Assembly: GCA_902610175.1 (NCBI GenBank)
Contig: CACLUR010000001.1
Coordinates: 310,001 to 374,000, forward strand
Length of the DNA: 64,000 nt
Origin: an uncultured Alphaproteobacteria bacterium
GTDB taxonomy: Bacteria > Pseudomonadota > Alphaproteobacteria > HIMB59
Direction of reading: 5' to 3'
The position numbers and the translations under genes were made by a program. Shown piece by piece: positions 1-8,685 of the stretch (its first letter is position 1; each line of letters begins with the position of its first letter). The notes under the pieces are model-generated. The model made no database searches. It was not told the origin of the DNA and was given only the letters and a program-made list of their open reading frames with translations.

Positions 1-1
1 C

Positions 2-1279
2 ATAGACAAATCAGATATCGCCTTGGAATTTGTTAACTCAACAAATTTGAAAAAAGTTGCTGCAATTGGAACTTCTTGCCCTGACCATTTTCTCAGAACA
101 AAAAGATTGCCTATGGTTTTACCTCCATTGTCTGATTTAATTAAAAATGAAAATAAAATTCACAGTATCGTTAAAACATATTTAGAAAAATATAAAGAAG
201 CATACACAAAGTACTATAATAGAAATAAAAGCAAAGGATCTCCAAACCTTAGGGACCCTTACCCAGTAATAATTCTTATACCTGAGTATGGAATGATGTC
301 TTTTGCAAAAAATAAATCAACTGCACGTATCTCAAGTGAGTTTTTTTGTAATGCAATGAATGTAATGAAAGGTGCGGAGGGTATTAGCAAATACACTGGA
401 CTTACTGAAAAAGAAGCATTTAGAATAGAATATTGGGAGTTGGAGGAAGCAAAATTAAGAAGAATGCCTCCAGAAAAAGAGCTTGCTGGAAAAGTAGCTC
501 TTATTACAGGTGCGGCTGGGGGAATTGGATCAGCTACTGCAAGAAAATTCCTTAGTGAGGGTTGTTGTGTAATTTTAACGGATATAGATAAAAAAGCACT
601 TAATTCAAAACACGAGGAGTTTAGTAAAGAATTTGGCAGAGATGTTGTTCATTCTATATTAATGGATGTCACTAGCGAACAAGATGTTAAGGGAGCTGTA
701 TCGAATAGTGTAAATGCTTTTGGTGGTATCGATATACTAGTTGCAAATGCAGGATTTGCATCAGCAGCTCTATTTGAAAAAACATCTTCAAAACTTTGGG
801 ATAAAAATATGGATATCTTATCAAAAGGATGTTTTTTAATAAGTCGTGAGGTATACCAAAAAATGATTGATCAAAAAAATGGAGGCTCAATTATATTTGT
901 CTCAAGCAAAAATAGCTTAAATGCATCAAAGGGAGCGTCAGCATATAGTGTAGCAAAAAGTTCTTTGCTGCACCTTTCTAGATCTATTGCGCTGGAGGGT
1001 TCAAGTCATAAAATTCGTTCAAATGTCGTAAATCCTGATGCTGTTATTCAAAACTCAAAAATATGGCAAGGTGAGTGGACCAAACAAAGAGCAATCAGTA
1101 ATAAAATTAGTGTTAATCAAGTCGAGGAATTTTACAAAAACAGAAGTTTATTGAAAGTAAGCATACTTCCAGAAGATATAGCCGAGGGAATTTACTTCTT
1201 TGCAAGTTCCAAATCGAAAAAATCAACAGGGAATATTATCAATGTCGATGGAGGTAATATAACATCATTCACTAGATAA
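2..1279 (+). CDS. rhaD: Bifunctional rhamnulose-1-phosphate aldolase / lactaldehyde dehydrogenase, C-terminal part (5' end outside window)
   Basis: Partial gene: the frame is open from the first full codon at position 2, so the true start lies upstream and the TTG at 23 is internal. The visible part starts in the aldolase moiety (GTSCPDHFLRTKR, a signature of the bifunctional family). It continues through the linker (EYWELEEAKLRRMP) into a complete short-chain dehydrogenase domain from about 480. That domain has the nucleotide loop TGAAGGIG and a catalytic Ser-Tyr-x3-Lys set (VSSK, AYSVAK). In this family the aldolase splits rhamnulose-1-phosphate into DHAP and L-lactaldehyde, and the SDR domain is thought to oxidise the lactaldehyde. 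The next gene, a sugar kinase, overlaps by one base, and a lactate dehydrogenase follows, giving a continuous pathway. The exact deoxysugar (rhamnose or fucose) is inferred. Confidence 0.88.
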   Translation: MDKSDIALEFVNSTNLKKVAAIGTSCPDHFLRTKRLPMVLPPLSDLIKNENKIHSIVKTYLEKYKEAYTKYYNRNKSKGSPNLRDPYPVIILIPEYGMMSFAKNKSTARISSEFFCNAMNVMKGAEGISKYTGLTEKEAFRIEYWELEEAKLRRMPPEKELAGKVALITGAAGGIGSATARKFLSEGCCVILTDIDKKALNSKHEEFSKEFGRDVVHSILMDVTSEQDVKGAVSNSVNAFGGIDILVANAGFASAALFEKTSSKLWDKNMDILSKGCFLISREVYQKMIDQKNGGSIIFVSSKNSLNASKGASAYSVAKSSLLHLSRSIALEGSSHKIRSNVVNPDAVIQNSKIWQGEWTKQRAISNKISVNQVEEFYKNRSLLKVSILPEDIAEGIYFFASSKSKKSTGNIINVDGGNITSFTR

Positions 1280-2649
1280 TGGTGTCTTCTAAGAAACTAA
1301 ATGTTGTCCTCGATATTGGTAAAACAAACGTCAAGTTAACATTTGTTGATAGCTTTAATAATAAGACAATAAAATTTTTTAAAACAAAACAAAAAAATAT
1401 TTATAGACATGGTATAAAAATTTTAAATTCAAATTGTATATTTGAGTGGGCACTAAAAAAAATTACATACATTGGAAGAAAACACAATTTAGATAAATTT
1501 GTTTGCACTGCTCATGGAACTTCTATTGCTCTGATAAGTTATGATGATAAAGAGCTTTTGGCTTGTACTGATTATGAATATAAATTTGATAAATTATTTA
1601 ATAATTATAAGAAAATAGCACCTAAATTTAGTGAAAGTTTCTCTCCCTTTTTAGAAAATGGACTTAATATAGGTCAGCAAATTTACTATTTGTATAAAAG
1701 AAAACAAAAACTTATTAAGAAAACAAAATACATCCTTAATTATCCTCAATATATTGTATGGAAGCTCACTTCTAGTTTTTCATCTGAGATATCATATGTA
1801 GGCTGTCATACGCATTTGTGGGATTTTAAAAGAAATAAACTCTCCTCTTTTGTTAAAAAAATAAAATTAGAAAAAAAATTTCCGCAAATAAGAAAGGCAT
1901 GGGATACCATAGGACGAAAACAAATTGGAGAGTCAAATTTAAAAATTATAAATGGGATTCATGATAGTAATGCGTCCTATTTATATTTTAAAAATTCAGA
2001 TATCAAAAATTTTACCTTGGTTTCAACGGGAACTTGGTACATCATATTTAATCAAAAAACACCTTTAAAGAACCTTAACCCTAGTCTTGACATGTTAGCT
2101 AATATTGATGTTTTTGGAAAACCTGTTCCAACTATGAGATTTATGGGTGGAAGGGAATATGATCATTTAATGGGAGTATTTAAAATTTCAAATAAAACTA
2201 GAGCTATTAAAAATTTTAGTTTTCATGATTATTTGATTTATCCTAGTTACGCATCCGGTGGAGGGTTTTCAATAAATAAAATTGATATTATTTTATATGA
2301 AAGGCTTAACAAAGGTCAAATTTATTATCTAATTTGTCTATATATTTCGTTTGTAATTAATTTTTGTTTAAACCAAATGAAATCTTCAAATACTATAATT
2401 CTTGATGGACCAATTACTAAAAATATTACAATTATGAAAATACTTTCATCATTGAGAAAAAAACAAATAGTTCTAAAAAATAAGAGAGAAATAGGAACTA
2501 CTCTAGGAGCTACAAATTTATTTAATATTAAGAAGAAAAATAAATTACAAACAGTTGTTATAAAAAAGTATCAAAATCAATCTATTCAAGTTATTTACAA
2601 AAATTGGGAGCAGAACCTTTATAAAAAAGAGTTATTTAGACATTCTTAA
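1279..2649 (+). CDS. FGGY-family carbohydrate kinase, rhamnulokinase-like
   Basis: A 456-residue kinase of the FGGY (actin-like ATPase) fold. It opens with the phosphate-binding motif VLDIGKTNVK and later shows STGTWY and an RFMGGREYD segment. The start ATG shares its A with the upstream stop codon, which implies translational coupling to the aldolase. It should phosphorylate the ketose (rhamnulose or fuculose) that the aldolase cleaves. A second, diverged kinase at 28884 shares the SEISY-x2-CH-x2-LWD segment. This copy is unusually rich in Lys, Asn and Ile, with long A runs, more so than its neighbours. Substrate assignment rests on context only. Confidence 0.82.
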   Translation: MVSSKKLNVVLDIGKTNVKLTFVDSFNNKTIKFFKTKQKNIYRHGIKILNSNCIFEWALKKITYIGRKHNLDKFVCTAHGTSIALISYDDKELLACTDYEYKFDKLFNNYKKIAPKFSESFSPFLENGLNIGQQIYYLYKRKQKLIKKTKYILNYPQYIVWKLTSSFSSEISYVGCHTHLWDFKRNKLSSFVKKIKLEKKFPQIRKAWDTIGRKQIGESNLKIINGIHDSNASYLYFKNSDIKNFTLVSTGTWYIIFNQKTPLKNLNPSLDMLANIDVFGKPVPTMRFMGGREYDHLMGVFKISNKTRAIKNFSFHDYLIYPSYASGGGFSINKIDIILYERLNKGQIYYLICLYISFVINFCLNQMKSSNTIILDGPITKNITIMKILSSLRKKQIVLKNKREIGTTLGATNLFNIKKKNKLQTVVIKKYQNQSIQVIYKNWEQNLYKKELFRHS

Positions 2650-2669
2650 TTTTTGTTTAATATAAAAAT

Positions 2670-3824
2670 ATGTTCAGTAGCATTAACAATTGTCATAACT
2701 TTGAGGATTTTCGGAGTCTAGCAAAAAAAAGACTTCCGTCACCGATATTTCATTATATTGATGGCGCAGCTGATGATGAAGTAACTTTTCGAAGAAATAC
2801 CGAAGCATATGATAAATGTGACTTAATTCCTAATGTGCTAACCGGTGTAAAAGATATTGATATGTCTACAACTGTAATGGGGCATAAAATAGAAATGCCA
2901 ATTTATTGTTCCCCAACAGCTTTACAAAGATTGTTTCACCCTGATGGAGAGATTGGGGTTGGACTAGCAGCAGAAAAATATGGAACAATGTTTGGGGTTT
3001 CTTCTCTAGGAACAGCGAGCATTGAGGAAATATCTAAATTAATTTCGACTCCAAAATTATTTCAACTTTATGTGCATAAAGACGAGGGACTAAATAATTA
3101 TTTAATTGATCAATGCAAAGAACATAATTTTGACACAATGGCCATTACAGTTGACTCAGCGGTTGGAGGTAACAGAGAAAGAGACTTATATTCAGGTTTT
3201 ACAATTCCATTAAATTTATCCTTAAAGAGTATAGTGAGTTTCGCTACACACCCTGCTTGGGCTTTTAATTATTTCACAAAACCAAAATGGGAATTAAGTA
3301 GCTTAAAAAAGCATGTAACAGAGGGCACTAATGTGATGACCAGTATTGGCGATTACTTTACAAAAATGTTAGATAACTCCTTATCTTGGAAAAAGATTGA
3401 AGACATTAATAAAAAATGGGGAAAGCCGTTAGCAATCAAGGGCATTATGTCTGTAGACGATGCCATGAAAGCTGTAGATGTTGGAGCATCTGCTATTATG
3501 ATTTCCAATCATGGTGGAAGACAATTAGATGGATCTCGATCTCCTTTTGATCAGCTTGAAGAAATTGTTAATGCTGTGGGTGATAAAATTGATGTGATAT
3601 GCGATGGTGGTATCAAAAGAGGAACTCATGTTTTAAAAGCTCTTTCATTAGGCGCTAAGGCCTGTTCGGGTGGTAGAATGTATCTATACGCTTTGGCTGC
3701 AGGGGGCCAAAAAGGTGTAGAATTAGCTTTAAGCAATCTCAAAAAAGAAATCGAGAGAGATATGATTTTAATGGGGGTTTCTAATATTAATGAGCTTTCA
3801 AAGAAAAATTTAAGATTTAGGTAG
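2670..3824 (+). CDS. lldD: FMN-dependent alpha-hydroxy-acid dehydrogenase, L-lactate dehydrogenase-like
   Basis: A 384-residue member of the FMN alpha-hydroxy-acid oxidase/dehydrogenase family. The N-terminal FHYIDGAADDE segment and the active-site stretch SNHGGRQLDGSRSP, which carries the catalytic His and Arg, are intact. So is the phosphate-binding DGGIKRGTHVLKALSLGA. It lies 20 bases after the sugar kinase in the same direction. L-lactaldehyde from rhamnulose-1-phosphate cleavage is oxidised to L-lactate, and this enzyme would carry it to pyruvate. Length and motifs fit LldD, although relatives oxidising glycolate or mandelate share the same motifs. It ends tail-to-tail with the next gene, three bases apart. 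Confidence 0.85.
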   Translation: MFSSINNCHNFEDFRSLAKKRLPSPIFHYIDGAADDEVTFRRNTEAYDKCDLIPNVLTGVKDIDMSTTVMGHKIEMPIYCSPTALQRLFHPDGEIGVGLAAEKYGTMFGVSSLGTASIEEISKLISTPKLFQLYVHKDEGLNNYLIDQCKEHNFDTMAITVDSAVGGNRERDLYSGFTIPLNLSLKSIVSFATHPAWAFNYFTKPKWELSSLKKHVTEGTNVMTSIGDYFTKMLDNSLSWKKIEDINKKWGKPLAIKGIMSVDDAMKAVDVGASAIMISNHGGRQLDGSRSPFDQLEEIVNAVGDKIDVICDGGIKRGTHVLKALSLGAKACSGGRMYLYALAAGGQKGVELALSNLKKEIERDMILMGVSNINELSKKNLRFR

Positions 3825-3827
3825 CAA

Positions 3828-4406
3828 TCATTGTTGTTTTGTTAATTCTCTTATTAAAATATTCAGGTCACTAATAAATACTCCTTGATCTATGGACTTA
3901 TCAAAGTACATGGTGCAATGGTGTCCCAAAAAGTGGTCATTTAAAAAATTCAAAGCATTTTCTTCACCGCTCCAAGTTTTACTAAAATCTTCAGACGCTT
4001 GAAAAAAAGAATTTAAAGACTCCTCGGAGCAATCATTCCAAAAAGCAGGACAGTAGTTAGTTCCGTCTCCTTTAAATAGATTGATGTATGCATCCAACAC
4101 TATAATTTCAAAATTAGGGTAATTAACTTTTTTATACTGACTGACATCAACATCACTTAAGTCAGTTAAAAACTGTTTTGATAGGGAGTCATAATATAAG
4201 TCATAGTTTAAAGCTTTTGCTCCTTCAAAATTTTCATTGAAGAAGAGTATAATTTGATCTCGTGTCTCAATCTCTTCAATCGGATCCAAAGACCAGTAGA
4301 CCTCCTCTAAATAACCTACACAATAATCTTGATCTGACGAGTATAAATTTGAATAAAAATTTAAATTAACAATGAAAATTATTACAGAAAGATATATTTT
4401 TGACAA
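3828..4406 (-). CDS. Hypothetical secreted protein
   Basis: A 192-residue protein that I do not recognise. Residues 1 to about 22 form a hydrophobic signal peptide (KIYLSVIIFIVNLNFYSNLYS). The mature part is acidic, rich in Asp, Glu, Asn and aromatics, and holds several cysteines, including the clustered pair CPAFWNDC, suggesting a periplasmic disulfide-bonded protein. It starts five bases after the end of the thermonuclease gene on the same strand, so it is probably the last gene of the operon divergent from the CsoR-type regulator. No catalytic motif is visible. Confidence 0.6.
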   Translation of the reverse strand: MSKIYLSVIIFIVNLNFYSNLYSSDQDYCVGYLEEVYWSLDPIEEIETRDQIILFFNENFEGAKALNYDLYYDSLSKQFLTDLSDVDVSQYKKVNYPNFEIIVLDAYINLFKGDGTNYCPAFWNDCSEESLNSFFQASEDFSKTWSGEENALNFLNDHFLGHHCTMYFDKSIDQGVFISDLNILIRELTKQQ

Positions 4407-4411
4407 AATAT

Positions 4412-4903
4412 TTAATTATTACTTCGAAAATCCCACGGATATTCAAATTCCATGGACCACATTCCAAGCTTATTAGATTTAGCATATTCTTCATCTTGTA
4501 TGTATTTATTTGAGTATTTTCTATATGCGAATGCAAAACCCTCTCTGACCAAGTAACTGCTTAATGACAGACCGTTGACAAAGCATTCACCTAATACTCT
4601 TCCATAGACGTCTTTTCCCTCATCAGTACAACTAATTTTATTATTTGTTACTTTTGCAATTAAAGTATCTTTTGATATTTTTCCACATGCAACCTTCCCT
4701 TCACTTGCAATACAAGTCTGATTGATTTCAGGAGCATCTATTCCACTAAAACGTATTTTAACATCACCTAATTTAATTGTATCTCCATCAACTACGGTGA
4801 CATGAGATGCAAATAGGTTATTAACGATTAAAAACAGTGAGGAAATTAGGTAAATAATAGAAAATTTTAGTGACACGCAATATTGTACTTTTTTAAACGC
4901 CAA
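4412..4903 (-). CDS. Secreted thermonuclease (SNase-like) family protein
   Basis: A staphylococcal-nuclease-like OB-fold protein of 163 residues with an N-terminal hydrophobic export segment. The core shows VVDGDTIKLGDVKIRFSGID followed by APE, then GKDVYGRVLGEC, YLVREGFAFAYRKYS and GMWS-x9-WDFR. The catalytic Arg, Glu and second Arg (IRF, DAPE, YGR) are all present. It would degrade nucleic acid outside the cytoplasm. The ATG at 4903 lies inside the end of the DUF4396 gene. A GTG at 4876 overlaps that stop more tightly and leaves a neater signal peptide, so the start is uncertain. Linkage to a metal-sensor operon is unusual. Confidence 0.83.
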   Translation of the reverse strand: MAFKKVQYCVSLKFSIIYLISSLFLIVNNLFASHVTVVDGDTIKLGDVKIRFSGIDAPEINQTCIASEGKVACGKISKDTLIAKVTNNKISCTDEGKDVYGRVLGECFVNGLSLSSYLVREGFAFAYRKYSNKYIQDEEYAKSNKLGMWSMEFEYPWDFRSNN

Positions 4904-5313
4904 TAATTATAGGGCCAAGGAGTAATAAAACCAACAAAAAGCATGATAGGAACAACCCACCAAGTAAGCATTGCCCCTCCTGTTAAAAGAACGTCTGTAA
5001 CATTCATGGCTATTTCCATTGATATCATAGAAATAAAGCTCATTCCAAGAGCAGTACTAATTGCCTGTTTTAGAGAAAAATTTTGTCTTAAAAGAATTAT
5101 TGTTTCCAGAATAATGCTAGTAATCAGTCCATTAATGATTGCTAAAATCATTATATTTAAGGTTGGCCAAGCAATTTCATTAATTTGAAAGTAGAATATC
5201 GTACCAAGATCTCCTATTGCGCATCCAATTAAACACCACTTAGTATTATGAGCACTTTTTTTCCAGGTATGTTTACATTTCCAATTAAAGTTGGTGAGAG
5301 TTGATACAAACAT
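4867..5313 (-). CDS. DUF4396-family integral membrane protein
   Basis: A 148-residue protein with about four hydrophobic segments. Conserved stretches are GCAIGDLGTIFYFQ, LETIILLRQNFS-x3-AI, GMSFISMISMEIAMN and a terminal TPWPYNYWRL. I match it to DUF4396, a family of unknown function often found in metal-resistance loci. It is the first gene of a leftward operon diverging from the CsoR-type repressor, with the candidate operator in the 45-base gap, so metal control is a reasonable inference. The Gly-Asp and Met-rich membrane helices could bind metal, but nothing in the sequence proves transport. Confidence 0.7.
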   Translation of the reverse strand: MFVSTLTNFNWKCKHTWKKSAHNTKWCLIGCAIGDLGTIFYFQINEIAWPTLNIMILAIINGLITSIILETIILLRQNFSLKQAISTALGMSFISMISMEIAMNVTDVLLTGGAMLTWWVVPIMLFVGFITPWPYNYWRLKKYNIACH

Positions 5314-5325
5314 AATTTTTTTATT

Positions 5326-5347
5326 TACTATATACTGGTATATAGTA
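5326..5347. promoter_or_regulatory. Perfect inverted repeat, candidate CsoR-type operator
   Basis: TACTATATAC-TG-GTATATAGTA is a perfect palindrome with 10-base arms and a two-base centre. It sits midway between the divergent DUF4396 and csoR-like starts. It also contains TATA-type -10-like sequence, so a bound repressor would block both promoters. Classical CsoR sites have a G/C tract flanked by TA-rich arms; here only the central ACTGGT is GC-containing. The assignment is by position. Confidence 0.6.
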
Positions 5348-5358
5348 TATTATTTTTT

Positions 5359-5652
5359 ATGTCAAATATTATTAAAATAAATAAAAATCCAGATCATATT
5401 AAAAATATTCATCGTATTAATCGAATTCATGGTCAACTTAAAGGTGTTGAAAAAATGATTGTTGAAAAAAGATATTGTCTTGAAATTTTACAACAAACTA
5501 GAGCCATAACTTCAGCAATAAAATCTCTCGAAAATAACATACTTAATAAGCACATTGACCACTGTGTTGTAGATGCTATGAAAAAAAATGACAAACAAAA
5601 AAAACAAAAAATAGAAGAATTACAAGATTTACTTAGAAAATTTAATAATTAA
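5359..5652 (+). CDS. csoR: CsoR/RcnR-family metal-sensing transcriptional repressor
   Basis: A 97-residue all-helical DUF156 protein. The family signature INRIHGQLKGVEKMIVEKRYC is clear. The presumed metal ligands are Cys40, His65 and Cys69, with the 25- and 4-residue spacing of the Cys-His-Cys Cu(I) site of CsoR. The N-terminal His typical of the Ni/Co sensor RcnR is not evident, and FrmR-type formaldehyde sensing is less likely given the full C-H-C set. It probably represses itself, the cytochrome gene five bases downstream and the divergent DUF4396 operon. Copper specificity is inferred from the ligands. Confidence 0.8.
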   Translation: MSNIIKINKNPDHIKNIHRINRIHGQLKGVEKMIVEKRYCLEILQQTRAITSAIKSLENNILNKHIDHCVVDAMKKNDKQKKQKIEELQDLLRKFNN

Positions 5653-5657
5653 AAAAA

Positions 5658-6140
5658 TTGTCGTTTCTTTTAAAAAGAATTTTAATATTTGTTATTGGTC
5701 TCGCAGCAATAATAATTTCTCTTCTGTATTTTTTAAACCCAAATAAAAAGGAAAGCAACAATATAGAAATAACTAATATCGAAATTGACGAAAAATTAAT
5801 TAGTCAAATTAACTTAGGTAAATCTCTTTATGTGACTCATTGCGCGTCATGTCATGGAGATAATTTACAAGGTCAACCCAACTGGAGTACAAAAAAAGAT
5901 AAAGATGGTCATAACCTCTCCCCACCCTTAAATGGAACAGGTCACACATGGCATCACAGTCAAGAACAGCTCTTTAATATTATTAGGTATGGATTTAAAA
6001 TTTATAATGAAAACTACGATGGTAAAATGCAAGGTAACGACAAATTAAATGATGATGACATATGGTCTATTTTAGCTTACATGAAATCTGTTTGGCCTGA
6101 GTCAATACAGAAAAAATACGATACCATAACTAAACATTAA
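5658..6140 (+). CDS. Membrane-anchored class I cytochrome c
   Basis: A 160-residue protein with one N-terminal transmembrane anchor (residues 6-26), a polar linker and a single haem c domain. The haem attachment site is CASCH (Cys62, Cys65, His66). The likely axial ligand is Met123 in DGKMQGN, followed by the usual C-terminal helix DDIWSILAYMKSVWP. The start is TTG, five bases after the csoR stop, so the two are co-transcribed. Cytochromes of this type often sit in copper-handling loci, where they may carry electrons or bind metal; the partner is unknown. Confidence 0.8.
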   Translation: MSFLLKRILIFVIGLAAIIISLLYFLNPNKKESNNIEITNIEIDEKLISQINLGKSLYVTHCASCHGDNLQGQPNWSTKKDKDGHNLSPPLNGTGHTWHHSQEQLFNIIRYGFKIYNENYDGKMQGNDKLNDDDIWSILAYMKSVWPESIQKKYDTITKH

Positions 6141-6207
6141 TTTTAAACATAGCTAATCGATAAAATACCCCTAAAAAGTAAATTTAATAAGATTAAAGCT
6201 TGATAAT

Positions 6208-6227
6208 ATTGATCTTTTGATATCAAT
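6208..6227. promoter_or_regulatory. Inverted repeat upstream of the alpha-glucoside operon
   Basis: ATTGAT-N8-ATCAAT, with an internal palindrome TTGATATCAA (6217-6226), lies about 95 bases before the start of the binding-protein gene, inside the 180-base leader that follows the cytochrome gene. The position suits an operator or activator site, but no regulator gene is nearby and such AT-rich repeats can arise by chance. Confidence 0.3.
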
Positions 6228-6320
6228 AAATTGCATGTTGTTTGGGCTTTTAATGTGTTTGAAATCATTCTCATTTTGTTAAATTCAACCACACATATTT
6301 TTTATAGGAGGAGGATTTCT

Positions 6321-7631
6321 ATGAAATTAATAAAAACACTAACGGCTTTGATAGCTATTTCTCTATTTGGAGCAAGCTATGCAAATGCTGGTTCTCACGC
6401 ATATACAGGCCCTGACCTGTCGGGAGAAAAATTAACAATCTTTGGTCCATGGTTGGCGCCACAAGATGATGATTTCAGGGATGTCATATCAATTTTTGAA
6501 GCAGCAACAGGGGCATCTGTCGAGTACGGTGGTTCAGATGAATTTGAATCAATTATTAATATTGACTGTCAGGCAGGTAGTCCAGCAGATATAGCTGTAT
6601 TCCCTCAGCCAGGATTAGCAGCAAATATTGCAGCTACAGGTTGTTTGTCACCATTAGGAAATGATGTTAAACAAATGGTTCTTGATAATTATGCTGCGGG
6701 TCAATCCTGGGTAGATCTTACTACTTATAAAGATCCAGCTGGTTTCGACAAATTCTACGGTGTGTTTTATCGAGTAAACGTAAAAAGTTTAGTTTGGTAT
6801 TCACCAGATAACTTCGAAGATAACGGTTATGAGATACCAGAAACTATGGAAGATTTACTAGCTTTAGCTGATCAAATGGTCAGTGATGGTAATACTCCAT
6901 TTTGTATTGGTTTAGGTTCCGGTGGTGCCACTGGATGGCCTGCCACAGACTGGATGGAAGACATTATGTTAAGAACACACTCACCGAATACTTATGATCA
7001 ATGGGTGTCTAATGATATGAAGTTCAATGACCAAAGAGTAATTGATGCTATGGAGTTTTTTGGTTCAATAGCGTTAAATGATTCTTACGTTAATGGTGGA
7101 ACCAAAGCTGTCGCTACAACAGACTTCAGAGACTCACCAAATGGTCTATTTACCTCACCTGCGGAGTGCATGATGCATAGACAAGCTAGCTTTATTCCTG
7201 CATTCTTCCCTGAAGGAGCAGAAGCTGGTGTGGATTATGATTTCTTCTACTTTCCACCTTTCGCATCTCAAGACTTAGGTAAGCCAGTTTTAGGTGCAGG
7301 GACTCTAATGGCTCCTACTAACTCCAGACCGGTTACAACTGAATTCATGAAATTCTTGCTTCACCCTGAAGCAAATGAAAGATTCATGGAAAAAGGTGGT
7401 TTCTTGACACCTCACAAGTATGTTGATACTAGCAAATATTCTAGTGACACATTTAGAGGTCTGCATGATATCCTAATGAATGCAACAACTTTCAGGTTTG
7501 ATGGTTCAGACTTGATGCCTGGTTGGGTTGGAGCAGGGTCGTTCTGGACAGGTATGGTTGACTACACCAACGGAAAATCAGCTCAAGATGTTGCTGACGA
7601 AATCCAAGCTAGCTGGGAAGCTGGTCAATAA
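6321..7631 (+). CDS. aglE: ABC transporter sugar-binding protein, alpha-glucoside type
   Basis: A 436-residue periplasmic solute-binding protein of the AglE cluster. The chosen ATG at 6321 follows a strong GGAGGAGG ribosome site. It starts a normal signal peptide (MKLIKTLTALIAISLFGASYANA), although the frame is open further upstream. The mature protein begins with the family-like SGEKLTIFGPWL-x5-DDF and contains SPADIAVFPQPG and WPATDWMEDI. It would capture alpha-linked glucosides such as trehalose, sucrose or maltose for the permeases encoded next. A strong hairpin follows the gene. Confidence 0.85.
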   Translation: MKLIKTLTALIAISLFGASYANAGSHAYTGPDLSGEKLTIFGPWLAPQDDDFRDVISIFEAATGASVEYGGSDEFESIINIDCQAGSPADIAVFPQPGLAANIAATGCLSPLGNDVKQMVLDNYAAGQSWVDLTTYKDPAGFDKFYGVFYRVNVKSLVWYSPDNFEDNGYEIPETMEDLLALADQMVSDGNTPFCIGLGSGGATGWPATDWMEDIMLRTHSPNTYDQWVSNDMKFNDQRVIDAMEFFGSIALNDSYVNGGTKAVATTDFRDSPNGLFTSPAECMMHRQASFIPAFFPEGAEAGVDYDFFYFPPFASQDLGKPVLGAGTLMAPTNSRPVTTEFMKFLLHPEANERFMEKGGFLTPHKYVDTSKYSSDTFRGLHDILMNATTFRFDGSDLMPGWVGAGSFWTGMVDYTNGKSAQDVADEIQASWEAGQ

Positions 7632-7649
7632 AAAAAAGTAATTTTCTTA

Positions 7650-7680
7650 TCTAAGGGCGAATAGTATATTTGCCCTTAGA
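7650..7680 (+). terminator. Intra-operon hairpin between binding protein and permease genes
   Basis: TCTAAGGGC (7650-7658) pairs perfectly with GCCCTTAGA (7672-7680), and the stem can extend inward through a G-T and A-T pair. There is no T tract after it, so it is more likely a 3' mRNA stabiliser or partial attenuator than a full terminator. The permease start at 7702 that follows has no visible Shine-Dalgarno sequence. Both features would keep binding protein in excess over permeases. Confidence 0.65.
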
Positions 7681-7701
7681 GTTTCTCTTAATCAAAACTT
7701 A

Positions 7702-8685
7702 ATGAGTATATTTTCTTTAGCACTGACTGTTCTTATTGGTGTTCTTGTCTTTGTAGCTTTTTTTCACTTTTCAAATTTTTTACTTGATTACTTTCGACTA
7801 AAAACACCTAAAAAAATTGCTTGGGAAAACTCTATAAGGGTTGTCATATTTATTGGTCCTGCTTTTATTGTCCTATTCGTCTTTATTATTTATCCTGTAT
7901 TTGAAACTATCAGGTTAAGTTTTTACGATAAGTTAGGAGATAATTTTGTAGGATTGTATAACTACGCTTGGGCTATCAAAGATCCTGATTTTAAAAGAAG
8001 TATTATTAATAACTTAGGTTGGTTAATAGTTGTGCCCACACTTAGTACATTTTTTGGTTTAATTATCGCAAATTTAGCAGATAGAATTTGGTGGGGGTCA
8101 ATTGCTAAATCAATAATATTTATGCCTATGGCAATTTCATTTGTTGGTGCGGGCGTTATTTGGAAGTTTATGTATGATTACAGAGGGCCAGGCGACCAAC
8201 AAATTGGCCTTCTCAATGCTATTGCAGTCGCATTGGGTTTTGAACCTCAAGCTTGGTTGACAATACCAATTTGGAATAATTTTTTTTTAATGGCAATAAT
8301 GATATGGATACAAACTGGTCTTGCCTTGGTCATTTTTAGTGCTGCACTTCGTACAATACCTAAAGAAACTTTAGATGCAGCTAGGATAGATGGTGCTAGC
8401 GAGCTTAAAATTTTTTGGAAAATTATAATCCCATATCTTGAACAAACAATCTTAGTAATTTGGACCATAATCACACTCTTAGTCTTGAAAGTATTTGACA
8501 TAATCTATGCCATGACCAACGGTCAATGGCAAACAGAAGTGCTAGCAAACTTAATGTATGACTGGATGTTCAGAGGTGGTGGGGACACTGGTAGAGGAAG
8601 TGTTCTGGCCTTTTGTATATTAATAGGTGTTATTCCAATATTAGCATGGAACTTGTACAGGCATAAACAAGACCAAAAAGTATGA
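7702..8685 (+). CDS. aglF: ABC transporter permease, alpha-glucoside type (MalF-like)
   Basis: A 327-residue inner-membrane permease. An extra N-terminal transmembrane helix (residues 3-30) precedes the standard MalF-type core (IFIGPAFIVLFVFIIYPVFE). The ATPase-docking EAA loop reads ETLDAARIDGASELKIFWKIIIP. It pairs with the next gene, whose start overlaps the stop by four bases, and depends on the ATPase at 12532. Family membership is clear; the alpha-glucoside label follows from the binding protein and gene order. Confidence 0.87.
   Translation: MSIFSLALTVLIGVLVFVAFFHFSNFLLDYFRLKTPKKIAWENSIRVVIFIGPAFIVLFVFIIYPVFETIRLSFYDKLGDNFVGLYNYAWAIKDPDFKRSIINNLGWLIVVPTLSTFFGLIIANLADRIWWGSIAKSIIFMPMAISFVGAGVIWKFMYDYRGPGDQQIGLLNAIAVALGFEPQAWLTIPIWNNFFLMAIMIWIQTGLALVIFSAALRTIPKETLDAARIDGASELKIFWKIIIPYLEQTILVIWTIITLLVLKVFDIIYAMTNGQWQTEVLANLMYDWMFRGGGDTGRGSVLAFCILIGVIPILAWNLYRHKQDQKV

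Noticed and set aside
6231-6320. N-terminal extension of the alpha-glucoside binding protein
   Set aside because: A strong GGAGGAGG site and a proper signal peptide place the start at 6321; the upstream part is an AT-rich leader that happens to stay open.
7650-7680. Hairpin considered as a full terminator ending the aglE transcript
   Set aside because: No T tract follows, and the downstream permease gene has no obvious separate promoter; kept as an attenuator or stabiliser.
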